Made by a program: the position numbers and the translations under genes. The notes below the pieces were generated by a model, which worked only from the letters and a program-made list of their open reading frames with translations, was not told where the DNA came from and ran no database searches. This document shows, piece after piece, positions 50,501 to 58,452 of a stretch of 64,000 nucleotides of DNA (within the stretch, counting starts at the first letter, position 1; every line of letters begins with the position of its first letter). The DNA comes from Aldehydirespirator sp965220645 (GTDB lineage Bacteria; Actinomycetota; Acidimicrobiia; Acidimicrobiales; Aldehydirespiratoraceae): the NCBI GenBank assembly GCA_965220645.1, contig OZ244836.1, positions 2,480,001 to 2,544,000 on the forward strand, read 5' to 3'.

Positions 50501-51112
50501 GCCCACGAGAAGGAGATGCTCGGCCTCTACATCTCCGACCATCCGCTCAAGGGGATGGAGGCCAGGGTCCGTCGGCTCGCCGACTGCACCATCGGTGATC
50601 TCGCCTCCTCCGGAGCCGTCAGCGACGACGCCGGCTATTGGTCGGTCGGGGGGGTGGTCACCGGCCTGCAGCGACGCTGGACTCGCAAGGGCGAGCTGAT
50701 GGCATCGTTCGCGCTCGAGGACCTCGAGGACAAGATCGAGGTGCTGGTGTTCCCGAGGGCGATGTCCGAGCACGGTCCGAAACTGGCTGAAGACGCGGTG
50801 GTGGTGGTGCGAGGACGGCTCGACACCAGGGAGGACACACTCAGGTTCTTCGCCAACGATGTACACCTCGTGGAGAGCACCGAGAAGGATGCTCCGATGC
50901 GAGTCAACCTGCCGCTCGAGCACCAGAACGACCGGCAGCTACGGGAGCTCAAGTCGGTGCTTTGCGCCCACCCCGGCGACTCGCCGGTGGAGCTGATGCT
51001 GGACGGCCGTCGGTTGATGCGCCTATCCGAGGATTTTGCGGTGGACACGGCCAACGGCCTTCCGGCCGAACTACGCGAGCTCCTGGGCGCCGCGGCCATC
51101 GCCGGGGCCTAG
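47555..51112 (+). CDS. dnaE: DNA polymerase III alpha subunit (replicative)
   Basis: DnaE is the catalytic subunit of the replicative polymerase. The 1185-residue protein starts with an intact PHP domain (SFVHLHTHTEYSILDGASRL, ITDHGNMYG), whose His/Asp residues suggest proofreading activity as in mycobacterial DnaE1. The polymerase core shows GPGRGSAAGCAVAYSLRITDLDP near residue 375 and MPDIDMDFDSRHRDEMI with the catalytic Asp triad start. QDGIHAAAVVI and VALYRPGPM, a helix-hairpin-helix region and a C-terminal OB fold (YWSVGGVVTGLQRRWTRKGE) follow. The GTG at 47555 has GGAGG upstream; an earlier in-frame GTG is less likely. The domain order is that of DnaE1, not the error-prone DnaE2. Confidence 0.97.
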   Translation: MADSFVHLHTHTEYSILDGASRLDELIAASAADDQPALGITDHGNMYGVLDFYRKCSDRDIKPIIGIEAYMAQNSRHERPPRRGRVDDSGGDIEGGGKLYYHLTLLAMDDTGYKNLIKVASRAFMEGYYYKPRCDWETLSDHSAGLIATTGCLGGQVPQALLRDNMAEALDKAARFQDIFGRDNFYIEMQDHGIGEQHRIKPQLLEIANRLKAPLLATNDSHYTHRHDAAAHDALLCVQTGSLLSDTDRLKFHGDDHYLKSATEMRHLFSDIPQACDNTLLIAERADVNIEFGTPRLPHFEVPDGFGSDREYLEHLTLSGAHERWGDPLPAEVAERLAYELEVINNMGFASYFLITWDLIAYARRRGIRVGPGRGSAAGCAVAYSLRITDLDPIRYDLLFERFLNPSRVSMPDIDMDFDSRHRDEMINYAAERYGRDHVAQIITFGRIKARAAVRDAARVLGYPHSLGDRIAKAMPPLILGRDTPLQYCFEDSETHRDGYMAAAELRQMYDTDSEVAKVVDVARGLEGMRRQDGIHAAAVVITPEPLTEYMPIQRKPEHGRDPAEAPLVTQYEMHGVEDLGLLKMDFLGLRNLDVITDTAQLIQRTRGITVDIDAIPLDDDATFKMLQEGDTIGVFQLENPQVRSLVRSLAPNSFDDVCALVALYRPGPMAANMHHDYADRKNGRRRVEYFHDDAADILADTYGLMIYQESVMRVAQRFAGYSLAEADSLRKAMGKKIRAAMAAEEEKFVAGVAANGYEEGLGTELFKIIEQFADYAFNKSHSYGYGLVAYQTAFLKANYPVEYLAALLTSVKSKLENASVYLHECRLRGIEVRVPDINQSASDFTPVPHGDDQEAGHGPGRVVYGLSAVRNVGEGMVERVIAEREVNGPYTSFVDFAERVDIEALNKRTIESLIKAGAFDSLGHPRKGLLQVHEAIIDMTVRKRREHEAGVMSLFGEQSEGPSFDDRPEIGEAEYERMQKLAHEKEMLGLYISDHPLKGMEARVRRLADCTIGDLASSGAVSDDAGYWSVGGVVTGLQRRWTRKGELMASFALEDLEDKIEVLVFPRAMSEHGPKLAEDAVVVVRGRLDTREDTLRFFANDVHLVESTEKDAPMRVNLPLEHQNDRQLRELKSVLCAHPGDSPVELMLDGRRLMRLSEDFAVDTANGLPAELRELLGAAAIAGA

Positions 51113-51233
51113 ACCAAGCGGAAACGCGGTTCTCGCGCCGGGAGCGAAACGACGCCCGAAAGGTTGTGAAACCGCCCCGCGCCCCTGAGACTGGAGTGGA
51201 CGGTAAGGGCGAGCGATAGGGGTGGGAGCCGCC

Positions 51234-51902
51234 ATGGCAATCGCGATCGAGACCAGGGATTGCACCGCATTGGGGGATTCCGATCTGGCCGAGCTGGCTG
51301 ATCTATGCGCCGTCTCCTCCAACGCATACGAGGTGGGCTCCCTCTCCAAGCAGGCCGAGGCCTGGGTGTTGGTAACGGAGGCCCGCGACAACGGCAAGCT
51401 TCGGGGCTTCTCGTTCTGCACCCTGGAGCGCATCGGCGGAACGCCCTGTGTTCTCATCGGCGCCGGCCACACCTGCCGTACCACCCGCCGCGACACGGTC
51501 CTGCGAGGGATCGTCACCGACCAGCTCCGCCGGGCCGCCCTGTCGTTCCCCGACGAGGACGTGCTGGTCGGTATGCAGATCAACGATCCGGGCGCCTTCG
51601 AGGCATTCAAGAACCTCCACGACGTCGTGCCCCGACCGGGCCACAAGGCGACCGGTGAGGAGCGGGCCTGGGGCCGACGCCTCGCCAAGCGCTTCGGCAT
51701 CGGGACGCTCAGCTACGAGGATCGCGTCTTCACAACCCGCGGCAAGGGCGGGCCCCCGGTAGTGCTCGACCACGCCAGCCTCAAGCCGAAGCAGATACCA
51801 GCCGACGTCACCGACCTGCTGGACAGCGTCGTCGAGGACGACGGTGACACGCTCATCGTGCACGGCTGGGTGATGGCCGAGGAGCTCGAGAAGCTGCTGT
51901 AG
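51234..51902 (+). CDS. Conserved-looking hypothetical protein, possibly GNAT-like
   Basis: I do not firmly recognise this 222-residue protein. It is acidic and mixed alpha/beta with no membrane helix or signal. The pattern SKQAEAWVLVTEARDNGKLRGFSFCTLERIGGTPCVLIG, a strand, turn and strand followed by a helix beginning CRTTRRDTVLRGIVTDQL, resembles an N-acetyltransferase fold, but the acetyl-CoA loop is not clear. The C-terminal half contains RAWGRRLAKRFGIGTLSYEDRVF. The preferred start is the ATG at 51234; a GTG at 51222 is possible. It stands alone between dnaE and a nitroreductase gene. Confidence 0.6.
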   Translation: MAIAIETRDCTALGDSDLAELADLCAVSSNAYEVGSLSKQAEAWVLVTEARDNGKLRGFSFCTLERIGGTPCVLIGAGHTCRTTRRDTVLRGIVTDQLRRAALSFPDEDVLVGMQINDPGAFEAFKNLHDVVPRPGHKATGEERAWGRRLAKRFGIGTLSYEDRVFTTRGKGGPPVVLDHASLKPKQIPADVTDLLDSVVEDDGDTLIVHGWVMAEELEKLL

Positions 51903-51942
51903 CGAGGCGATCGCGCCCCCAGAACCGCGGGGCGGAGCCGGC

Positions 51943-52542
51943 ATGGAGTTCGAGCAGGCAGTCCGGAGGCGCCGCATGGTGCGCTCCTTCACCGGTGAGC
52001 CGGTGCCGCCGGCGGTGATCGACGAGCTGTGCGACCTGGCCCGGCGGGCACCGACCGCGGGCAACACCGCCGGCGTGGAGTTCCTGGTGCTCGAGGGCGA
52101 CGAAGTCGGGGGCTACTGGAACGTTACGCTGCCGCCCGAGCGGCGGGACAGCTTCGCCTGGCCCGGTCTTCTGGCCGCGCCGGTGTTGGTGGTGGTTTGG
52201 ACAAACCCCGGCGCGTACCTGCGCCGCTACCGCGAGCCGGACAAGATCCGCACCGGTCTCGGCGACGCGGAGGAAGCCTGGCCCGTGCCCTACTGGTTCG
52301 TCGACGGGGGGGCCGCGGTGATGACCATGCTCCTGGCCGCCCGGGATCGAGGACTGGGTGCGGCCTTCTTCGGGATCTTCGAGCACGAGGAGACTGTCCG
52401 GCAGCGCTTCGGAGTGCCCGGTGACCGGCGGGGTGTGGGCACCGTCGCCATCGGCCCGCCGGCCGAAGACGACCGTCCCAGCCACTCGGCCGGCCGGAAC
52501 CGGCCCGCCCTCGACGAAGTGATCCACCGGGGCTGCTGGTAG
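51943..52542 (+). CDS. Nitroreductase-family flavoprotein
   Basis: This 199-residue protein opens with EFEQAVRRRRMVRSFTGEPVPPAVIDELCDLARRAPTAGNTAG, the FMN-binding RR(S/M)VRxF...ApsagNtqp signature of the nitroreductase superfamily. Further segments VDGGAAVMTMLLAARDRGLGAAFFGIF and GTVAIGPPA match the second flavin contact region and the dimer core. Relatives reduce nitro compounds, quinones or flavins with NAD(P)H; the substrate is unknown. A GGAG site precedes the ATG. It is followed after about 40 bp by the DUF35 gene, which has its own -10 box. Confidence 0.88.
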   Translation: MEFEQAVRRRRMVRSFTGEPVPPAVIDELCDLARRAPTAGNTAGVEFLVLEGDEVGGYWNVTLPPERRDSFAWPGLLAAPVLVVVWTNPGAYLRRYREPDKIRTGLGDAEEAWPVPYWFVDGGAAVMTMLLAARDRGLGAAFFGIFEHEETVRQRFGVPGDRRGVGTVAIGPPAEDDRPSHSAGRNRPALDEVIHRGCW

Positions 52543-52565
52543 CCGTATGCAGCAGGCATCGCTGT

Positions 52566-52571
52566 TAGCCT
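52566..52571 (+). promoter_or_regulatory. Candidate -10 box of the DUF35 gene (leaderless)
   Basis: TAGCCT lies 8 nt before the ATG at 52580 and supports that start over the ATG at 52547. Confidence 0.45.
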
Positions 52572-52579
52572 GCGCCGCG

Positions 52580-52978
52580 ATGGCATTGGCTCGAGTTCCC
52601 CTCGTCGAATACCTGCATCTTGAGCCCGAACCGCACTTGGTGGCATACGAATGCGGCAACTGCGGGGCCCGCTTCTTTGACCGGCGCAACGCCTGCGCCC
52701 GCTGCGGCCGGACCGACTTCGCGTCGGCTGCGGTCGACGGCGCGGGCGAGCTGCAGTCGTTCACGATCGTCCACCGGGCCGCGCCCGGCATCCCGGTGCC
52801 GTACGTGTCGGCCATCGTCCAGACCGACGACGGCACCTGGGTGCGATCCAACGTGGTCAACTGCGACCCGACGCCCGAAGCGGTCAAGCTGGGCATGAGG
52901 GTGCAGCTCACCACCTACCCGATCGGCACCGACGACGACGGCACCGAAGCCGTCGCCTTCGGCTACGAACCCTGCTGA
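52580..52978 (+). CDS. DUF35 OB-fold zinc-ribbon protein (acyl-CoA-binding thiolase partner)
   Basis: This 132-residue protein has an N-terminal helix, a rubredoxin-like zinc ribbon (YECGNCGARFFDRRNACARCGR, two CxxC pairs) and a C-terminal OB fold (SFTIVHRAAPGIPVPYVSAIVQTDDG). DUF35 proteins form complexes with thiolase-like enzymes and bind the acyl-CoA substrate, as shown for Ltp2-type aldolases and archaeal acetoacetyl-CoA thiolase. The next gene is such a thiolase, 50 bp downstream, so the two are expected to form one complex. Confidence 0.9.
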   Translation: MALARVPLVEYLHLEPEPHLVAYECGNCGARFFDRRNACARCGRTDFASAAVDGAGELQSFTIVHRAAPGIPVPYVSAIVQTDDGTWVRSNVVNCDPTPEAVKLGMRVQLTTYPIGTDDDGTEAVAFGYEPC

Positions 52979-53028
52979 GGCCGGCGGCGGACCGGCCTGC
53001 ATAGACGCACCAAGGAGACAGCACGACA

Positions 53029-54243
53029 ATGGCACAGATCTCTCCAGACAGCGTGTGGGTGCTCGGCGCCCACATGACCCGCTTCGCCCGCTACGGTGAC
53101 CGGGACCTGATCGACCTGGCCTCCGAGAGCGCCATGAGCGCGCTGGCCGACGGGGAGGTCACGGTGGCCGACATCGACATTCTGGCCTGCGGATCGCTGT
53201 TCCAGGCTTCGGGTTCGGTGGGTCAGCGGATCCAGAAGCAGATCGGCCAGACGGGTGTGCCCGTCTACAACGTCGCCAATGCCTGCGCCACCGGAGCCAC
53301 GGCCATTCGCACCGTCATGATGGCCATCCGCTCCGGCGAGGCTGAGATCGGCTTGGCCGTGGGAGCCGAGAAGATGGGCAAGATGGGCCTGCTGGGCGGC
53401 GGCGCCACCAAGAAGGAGAAGAAGGTCTTCGAGCCCTCGGGCCGCTACGGCGCGGTCACCGGCGTGGACGGCCATCTAGGCACCGAGACCATGCCCGGGG
53501 TGTTCGCCCAGGCCGGCATGGCCTACGCCCATGACCACGACGGCGTCGGCTTCGAGCAGTTCGCCCGGGTGGCCTACAAGAACCACCTCCACTCGACCCT
53601 GAACCCGCTGGCCCAGTACCAGAAGGAGTTCTCCATGGACGAGGTCATGGAGTCGCCCATGATGAGCTACCCCAACACCCTGCTGATGTGCTGCCCGACA
53701 GGTGATGGCGCAGCCGCGGTGGTGCTGGCCTCGGGGGAGCGGCTGGCGTCGATGCCGTCTGAGGTTCAGCGGCGGGCTGTGAAGGTGTCGGCATCAGTTC
53801 TCACCTCGGACCCGTTCACCGAGGACTGCCAGGTGCAACCGGACGTGAACACCCTCACCCGCAATGCCGCGACGGCGGCCTACGAGGCGGCCGGGGTCGG
53901 CCCCGAGGACCTCGACTTGGTGGAGCTCCATGACTGCTTCGCCACCGCCGAGTTGATCCACTACGACAACCTGGGCCTGTGCGAGCGAGGCGGGGCAGGG
54001 GAGTTCATCGACTCGGGCGGGCCATTCCGCGACGGTGCCACCCCGGTGAATGTCTCCGGCGGGCTGATCTCCAAGGGCCATCCCATAGGGGCCACGGGCG
54101 TGGCCAACGTCTACGAGGTCACCACCCACCTGCGGGGTGAGGCCGGCGATCGCCAGGTTGAGGGCGCCACCGTCGGGCTGGCCCACGTCATCGGCCTGGC
54201 CTCAGCCTGCGGAGTCCACATCCTGGAGAAGGCCGCCGCCTGA
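53029..54243 (+). CDS. Thiolase-family protein (SCP-x/lipid-transfer type)
   Basis: This 404-residue protein belongs to the thiolase superfamily, non-decarboxylating SCP-x-like group. The nucleophilic Cys is in VYNVANACATGATAIRTV near residue 85, the His/Asp block is ELHDCFATAELIHYDNLGL, and the oxyanion-hole segment is NVSGGLISKGHPIGATG near residue 345. Family members carry out the last beta-oxidation step or retro-Claisen/aldol cleavage of sterol side chains, often with a DUF35 partner, which is present directly upstream. AAGGAG supports the ATG. Substrate unknown. Confidence 0.9.
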   Translation: MAQISPDSVWVLGAHMTRFARYGDRDLIDLASESAMSALADGEVTVADIDILACGSLFQASGSVGQRIQKQIGQTGVPVYNVANACATGATAIRTVMMAIRSGEAEIGLAVGAEKMGKMGLLGGGATKKEKKVFEPSGRYGAVTGVDGHLGTETMPGVFAQAGMAYAHDHDGVGFEQFARVAYKNHLHSTLNPLAQYQKEFSMDEVMESPMMSYPNTLLMCCPTGDGAAAVVLASGERLASMPSEVQRRAVKVSASVLTSDPFTEDCQVQPDVNTLTRNAATAAYEAAGVGPEDLDLVELHDCFATAELIHYDNLGLCERGGAGEFIDSGGPFRDGATPVNVSGGLISKGHPIGATGVANVYEVTTHLRGEAGDRQVEGATVGLAHVIGLASACGVHILEKAAA

Positions 54244-54423
54244 GCATTCCTCAGCCAGCGCACTGGCTACCTCTGGCGAAGGACCGGCCTGTCCCGGCCC
54301 GGCGCCGGAGGTAGGACTGCTACCGGCAGAGGGCGACCACGGTTCTGCTCTCAGCGGCGATGGATCAACATCCAGCAGCCGAACCCTTGCTCTTTGCCGG
54401 CAACGGCCACCAGGGTTCGGCCC
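54244..54423. other. Convergent gap between thiolase and YyaL-type gene
   Basis: These 180 bp hold no gene I can support. An imperfect direct repeat is visible: ACCACGGTTCTGCTCTCAG near 54338 and ACCAGGGTTCGGCCCTCAG near 54410. No T-run or strong terminator hairpin was found. Confidence 0.35.
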
Positions 54424-56445
54424 TCAGACTTCGAGTTGGGCGAGTAGCTCCTCGGTGGTGGCCGCGGGGGACTGGCAGGCAAAGTCGCGGCACACGTAGG
54501 CGAGGCCCTCGGCGCGGCCCTGCCAGAGCGGGGAGTCGTAAGGCTCACCCCAGGCCAGGACCGCACTGGGCAGGTAGCGCGCCTGCACCGCGGCCACCAG
54601 GTCCGCCCGCTCGCCCACCACAGCGATCTCATCGAGTCCGTGGGCCGCCATGTCGACGGCCTCGAGCGCCCGCCCGAAGGCGGTGGGGTGCTGGGCCGCG
54701 GCGGGACCGAACAACGCAACGATGCGGCGGGCGTGCTCGTCGAAGCGGGACTCGCCGGTCAGCGCGCCGAGCCGGAGCAGGCCGCAGGCAGCCAGAGACT
54801 GGGCCGACGGGGTGGCGTTGTCCATAAGGTCCTTCGGTCGGGTCACCAGCTTCTCGGCATCGTTGCCGGTCGTGAAGACCCCTCCCGCCGCGTCGTCCCA
54901 GAACAGCTCCAGTAGACCGTCGGCCGCGGCCCGGGCCTCGTCGATCCAGCGGGCCTGGCCCGACAGCTCGCCCAGCCTGGTGAAGGCGTCGATCAGGGCC
55001 GCGTAGTCCTGGGCGTAGGCCAGGTGGCGAGCCTGCGCCGGGCGCTCGGCATCGCCGGCCTGCCAGGAGCGCAGCCATCGACCGTCGGTGCGTCTCAGGT
55101 TGCGCACCAGGAACTCTCCGTTGGCCAGTGCCGCGTCCCGCCACACCGGGTCGCCGGTGGCCGCGGCGGCCTCAGCCAGAGCGGACAGCATCAGCCCGTT
55201 CCACTCCGTCAGGACCTTGTCGTCGAGGCCGGGCCGCACCCGGCTCTCCCGGCATGCGAACAAGCCCTGCCGGGCGGATTCAACCTCCTCGGACCGGATC
55301 AGGTCACCGCGCACGGGCCGGTTCAAGATGTTGGACCCCTCGAAGTTGCCGGCCGCGGTCACCCCCCACCAGGCTGCAGCCGCATCGGCGGCCTCGGCAC
55401 CCGCCGCGTTGTGCACCACCGCTCGCAATTCGGGCTCGGACCACACGTAGAACTTGCCCTCGACACCCTCGGAGTCGGCGTCCTCGGCTGAGTAGAAGCC
55501 GCCGTCGGAGTGGCACAGGTCCCTCAGCACGTAGCCGATCGTCTCGTCGACAACCTGGCGGTACACCGGCTCATCGGTCACCATCCAGGCATGCAGGTAC
55601 GCCCTGATCAGCAAGGCGTTGTCGTAGAGCATCTTCTCGAAGTGGGGCACGAGCCACCGCCGGTCCACCGAGTAGCGGGCGAATCCGCCACCCAGGTGGT
55701 CGTAGATGCCGCCGGAGGCCATCGCGTCGAGGCTGGTCCGCACGGCCCGCAGCAGCTCAGGGCGGTTGTCGCGATGGTGGATGCGCAGTGCGGATGCCAG
55801 GGTCATGGCAGCGGGGAACTTGGGTGCGCCGCCGAAGCCTCCCCACTCGGGGTCGAATGAGGCGAGGATTGCGTCCCCGGCCCGGCCCAGCATCCGGTGC
55901 TCGTTGGCGCCCTCGGCAGCCTCCGTGCTCAGCGACGCGGCGGCGCGCGATGTCCGGTCGATCAGCGCGACGAGCTGGTCGGCCTGACTGTGGACGTCGG
56001 CCCGGCGGTTGGTCCAGGCTTCGTCGATGGCCTCCATCACCTGGCGGAACGAGGCCATTTGACCCCGAGGCCGATCGGGGTAGTAGGTGCCGCCGAAGAA
56101 GGGTCTGCCGTCGGGAGTGAGGAACACGGTCATGGGCCAGCCGCCCCGACCGGTCATGGCCTGCACCGAGTCCATATAGATGGCGTCCACGTCCGGACGC
56201 TCCTCCCGGTCGACCTTGACGTTGACGAACAGCCGGTTCATCACCGCCGCGGTGTCCTGGTCCTCGAAAGACTCGTGAGCCATCACGTGGCACCAGTGGC
56301 AGCTGGAGTAGCCCACCGACAGCAGCAACGGCCGGTCTCGCTCCGCGGCCGCCGCGAAAGCCTCGGGACCCCACGGGTACCAGTCCACCGGGTTGTCGCG
56401 ATGCTGGCGCAGGTACGGGCTGGTCTCGTCGCTGAGTCGGTTCAT
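54424..56445 (-). CDS. YyaL/SPATA20-type protein: thioredoxin domain plus six-hairpin glycosidase-like barrel
   Basis: This 673-residue protein starts NRLSDETSPYLRQHRDNPVDWYPWGPEAFAAA, the hallmark of the DUF255/YyaL family. A thioredoxin-like domain follows, with the conserved SCHWCHVMAHESFED (CxxC active site) and GGWPMTVFLTPDGRPFFGGTYYP, and then a long (alpha/alpha)-barrel-like region (about residues 190-670). Function is unknown for the family; redox or sugar-epimerase-like activity has been suggested from domains. The ATG at 56445 is supported by TAGGCT 7 nt upstream; an upstream extension is only translated repeat sequence. Confidence 0.92.
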   Translation of the reverse strand: MNRLSDETSPYLRQHRDNPVDWYPWGPEAFAAAAERDRPLLLSVGYSSCHWCHVMAHESFEDQDTAAVMNRLFVNVKVDREERPDVDAIYMDSVQAMTGRGGWPMTVFLTPDGRPFFGGTYYPDRPRGQMASFRQVMEAIDEAWTNRRADVHSQADQLVALIDRTSRAAASLSTEAAEGANEHRMLGRAGDAILASFDPEWGGFGGAPKFPAAMTLASALRIHHRDNRPELLRAVRTSLDAMASGGIYDHLGGGFARYSVDRRWLVPHFEKMLYDNALLIRAYLHAWMVTDEPVYRQVVDETIGYVLRDLCHSDGGFYSAEDADSEGVEGKFYVWSEPELRAVVHNAAGAEAADAAAAWWGVTAAGNFEGSNILNRPVRGDLIRSEEVESARQGLFACRESRVRPGLDDKVLTEWNGLMLSALAEAAAATGDPVWRDAALANGEFLVRNLRRTDGRWLRSWQAGDAERPAQARHLAYAQDYAALIDAFTRLGELSGQARWIDEARAAADGLLELFWDDAAGGVFTTGNDAEKLVTRPKDLMDNATPSAQSLAACGLLRLGALTGESRFDEHARRIVALFGPAAAQHPTAFGRALEAVDMAAHGLDEIAVVGERADLVAAVQARYLPSAVLAWGEPYDSPLWQGRAEGLAYVCRDFACQSPAATTEELLAQLEV

Positions 56446-56452
56446 CGGTCCG

Positions 56453-56458
56453 AGCCTA
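56453..56458 (-). promoter_or_regulatory. Candidate -10 box of the YyaL-type gene (leaderless)
   Basis: On the minus strand TAGGCT ends 7 nt before the ATG at 56445, next to box A of a dispersed repeat. Confidence 0.5.
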
Positions 56459-56528
56459 CGAGGCCGAGCGGGCGAGGCCCCGGGCCCGAGCGGCCCGTGA
56501 ACGCAGCGAACACGAGCGGGACACACGG
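56459..56528 (+). repeat. Composite dispersed repeat, copy 5 (boxes A and B)
   Basis: Box A (GAGGCCGAGCGGG) at about 56460-56472 is followed by box B at 56482-56528, with GGGCCCGAGCGGCCCGTGAA and ACACGAGCGGGACACAC. It lies between two divergent genes. Confidence 0.85.
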
Positions 56529-56567
56529 CCTTCGCGGCTGCGATGAGTGTTCGGGGTGACGGTGGGG

Positions 56568-56573
56568 CAGACT
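56568..56573 (+). promoter_or_regulatory. Candidate -10 box of the response regulator gene (leaderless)
   Basis: CAGACT lies 7 nt before the GTG at 56581, as it does before the YbaK gene. Confidence 0.4.
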
Positions 56574-56580
56574 GGCGTAG

Positions 56581-57282
56581 GTGAGTGCTGGAGTCCGGGT
56601 TCTGGTCGTCGACGACGAGCCCTCGTATCGGGATGGCCTGCAGGTCGCGTTGGGGGCCGAGGGGTTCCTCGTCGATGTGGCCGCCGACGGCGAGGAGGCC
56701 CTAGCCATGTTCGAGGCCCTCGAGCCCGAGATCGTGCTGCTCGACGTGATGCTGCCCCGATTGTCAGGTATCGACGTGTGCCGCCGCATCCGTGCCCTCG
56801 CCGACACGCCTGTGATCATGGTCTCGGCCCGCCGCGAGGAGATCGACACCGTGGTTGGTTTGGAGGTCGGCGCGGACGACTACGTGGCCAAGCCCTACCG
56901 GGTACGAGAGCTAGTGGCCCGGATGCGCACCGTGATGCGCCGCAGCCAGACCCGGCCGATCAACTCCTACAGCGACGCGGCCACCCTGAACCACGGCGAT
57001 GTCACCGTGGACCGCGACCGCCACGAGGTGACCATCGGCGGCCAGCTGGAGCGCCTGCCGCTCAAGGAATTCGAGGTGCTGGCCCTGCTCATGGAGAACG
57101 CCGGGTTCGTGGTTACCCGCCAGACCCTCATCGACAGAGTCTGGGGATTCGACTATGTGGGCAACACCAAGACCCTCGACGTGCACATCAAGCGGCTCCG
57201 ATCCCGAATAGAGCGCGACCCGGCCGACCCTGAGCGCATCGTCACGATCAGGGGTCTCGGCTACAAGTACGTAGCGCCCTGA
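56581..57282 (+). CDS. OmpR-family response regulator, RegX3-like, without a kinase partner here
   Basis: This 233-residue regulator has a receiver domain (VLVVDDEPSYRDGL, phospho-Asp in EIVLLDVMLPRLSG, Lys in YVAKPYRV) and a winged-helix domain (RLPLKEFEVLALLMENAGFVVTRQTLIDRVWGFDYVGNTKTLDVHIKRLRSRIE, IRGLGYKYV). The closest general resemblance is RegX3, the phosphate-responsive regulator of actinobacteria, but in that system a senX3 kinase gene lies next to it. None is adjacent here, so it is an orphan by position. It is followed by menA in the same direction after 38 bp. Confidence 0.9.
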   Translation: MSAGVRVLVVDDEPSYRDGLQVALGAEGFLVDVAADGEEALAMFEALEPEIVLLDVMLPRLSGIDVCRRIRALADTPVIMVSARREEIDTVVGLEVGADDYVAKPYRVRELVARMRTVMRRSQTRPINSYSDAATLNHGDVTVDRDRHEVTIGGQLERLPLKEFEVLALLMENAGFVVTRQTLIDRVWGFDYVGNTKTLDVHIKRLRSRIERDPADPERIVTIRGLGYKYVAP

Positions 57283-57320
57283 AACGGCGCTCAGAGCCTC
57301 AGCACAGGCAGCGTCCGAAC

Positions 57321-58196
57321 ATGGCAGGGATCCGGATATGGCTGGCCGGGGCCCGCCCCCGGACCCTGAGCGCCGCGCTGGTCCCGGTAGCCGTGGGCAC
57401 TGCCGTGGCCGTAGGGGAAGGTTCGCAGACCGCGTGGTGGCGGGCCGGTGTCGCGCTGCTGGTGGCGATGGCGCTGCAGGTGGGTGTCAACTTCGCCAAC
57501 GACTACTCCGACGGCGTGCGGGGCACCGACGACTCCACCCGGATCGGCCCCCGACGGCTGGTGGGTTCCGGGCTGGTCGAGGCCCGCACGGTCAAGTGGG
57601 CCGCGCTGGGGGCCTTCACCGTGGCTGCGGCCGCCGGCGCGGTACTGGCTTCGGTCGCGGGATGGGAACTGCTGGCCGCGGGGGTCCTGTGCCTGGCTGC
57701 CGGCTGGGCATATACGGGCGGACCCAAGCCGTACGGCTATCTGGGGCTGGGCGAGGTCTTCGTGTTCGTGTTCTTCGGCCTGGTGGCTACCGCGGGCACG
57801 GCGTATGTGCTGCTGGAACGGCTGGACTGGTTCGCGGTGCTGTGCGGCGTGCCGGTCGGGCTGTGGGCAGTGGCCCTACTGGTGGCCAACAACCTGCGCG
57901 ACATCACCGGCGACGCCGCTGCGGGCAAGCAGACTCTGACCGTGCGGCTTGGTGAGCGCCGCAGCCGACTCTGCTACATGGCTGTGCTGGAGGCCTCCTA
58001 CGCAGCGGCGCTGGCCGCGTCGATCACGGGTCGGGCTGCGGCTGCCGCAGTGTTGGGCGCGCCCTTCGCGGTGGGCGCGGCGCGCACCGTCCTGCGGGGA
58101 GCATCCGGTCCCGCCCTCATTCCGGTGCTGGGTGCAACCGCACGGGTCCAGTTCGTCTCGGGGCTGGCCATGGCGGTAGGCATCGCCCTCACGTAG
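57321..58196 (+). CDS. menA: 1,4-dihydroxy-2-naphthoate polyprenyltransferase
   Basis: MenA attaches the polyprenyl chain to dihydroxynaphthoate in menaquinone synthesis. The 291-residue UbiA-superfamily membrane protein has about eight helices. The first Asp-rich motif is NFANDYSDGVRGTDD near residue 57, and the second is LVANNLRDITGDAAAGKQTL near residue 190; both bind magnesium-diphosphate. The NDYSDGxRGTD and N(N)LRDI forms are typical of MenA. The methyltransferase that finishes menaquinone, ubiE/menG, is encoded 2.1 kb downstream on the other strand. Confidence 0.93.
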   Translation: MAGIRIWLAGARPRTLSAALVPVAVGTAVAVGEGSQTAWWRAGVALLVAMALQVGVNFANDYSDGVRGTDDSTRIGPRRLVGSGLVEARTVKWAALGAFTVAAAAGAVLASVAGWELLAAGVLCLAAGWAYTGGPKPYGYLGLGEVFVFVFFGLVATAGTAYVLLERLDWFAVLCGVPVGLWAVALLVANNLRDITGDAAAGKQTLTVRLGERRSRLCYMAVLEASYAAALAASITGRAAAAAVLGAPFAVGAARTVLRGASGPALIPVLGATARVQFVSGLAMAVGIALT

Positions 58197-58197
58197 T

Positions 58198-58377
58198 TCC
58201 CGCTCTTGTTCGCTTCGCTCACGGGCCGCTCGGGCCCCTGGCTCCCGCTCTTGTTCGCTTCGCTCACGGGCCGCTCGGGCCCCTGGCTCCCGCTCTTGTT
58301 CGCTTCGCTCACGGGCCGCTCGGGCCCCTGGCTCCCGCTCTTGTTCGCTTCGCTCACGGGCCGCTCCGGCCCCTGGC
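58198..58377 (-). repeat. Dispersed repeat, copy 6: four tandem 45-bp box B units
   Basis: Units start at 58198, 58243, 58288 and 58333 and are identical except for one base in the last. On the plus strand each reads TCCCGCTCTTGTTCGCTTCG then CTCACGGGCCGCTCGGGCCC then CTGGC. On the minus strand one frame is GPERPVSEANKSGSQ repeated. Box A in the same orientation lies at 58420-58432. There are no spacers, so this is not a CRISPR array. Confidence 0.95.
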
Positions 58378-58439
58378 TCGCTCATCTACTCGCGGACACT
58401 CTCAACGAGCAGCGGCTTGCCGCTCGGCCTCTGGCTGAG

Positions 58440-58445
58440 CAGACT
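58440..58445 (+). promoter_or_regulatory. Candidate -10 box of the YbaK gene (leaderless)
   Basis: CAGACT lies 7 nt before the ATG at 58453; no ribosome-binding site is present. Confidence 0.45.
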
Positions 58446-58452
58446 GTCGGCC

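Noticed and set aside
58198..58377. Regularly repeated 45-bp units resembling a small CRISPR array
   Set aside because: The copies are head to tail without unique spacers, no cas gene is near, and single copies of the same sequence are scattered through the window.
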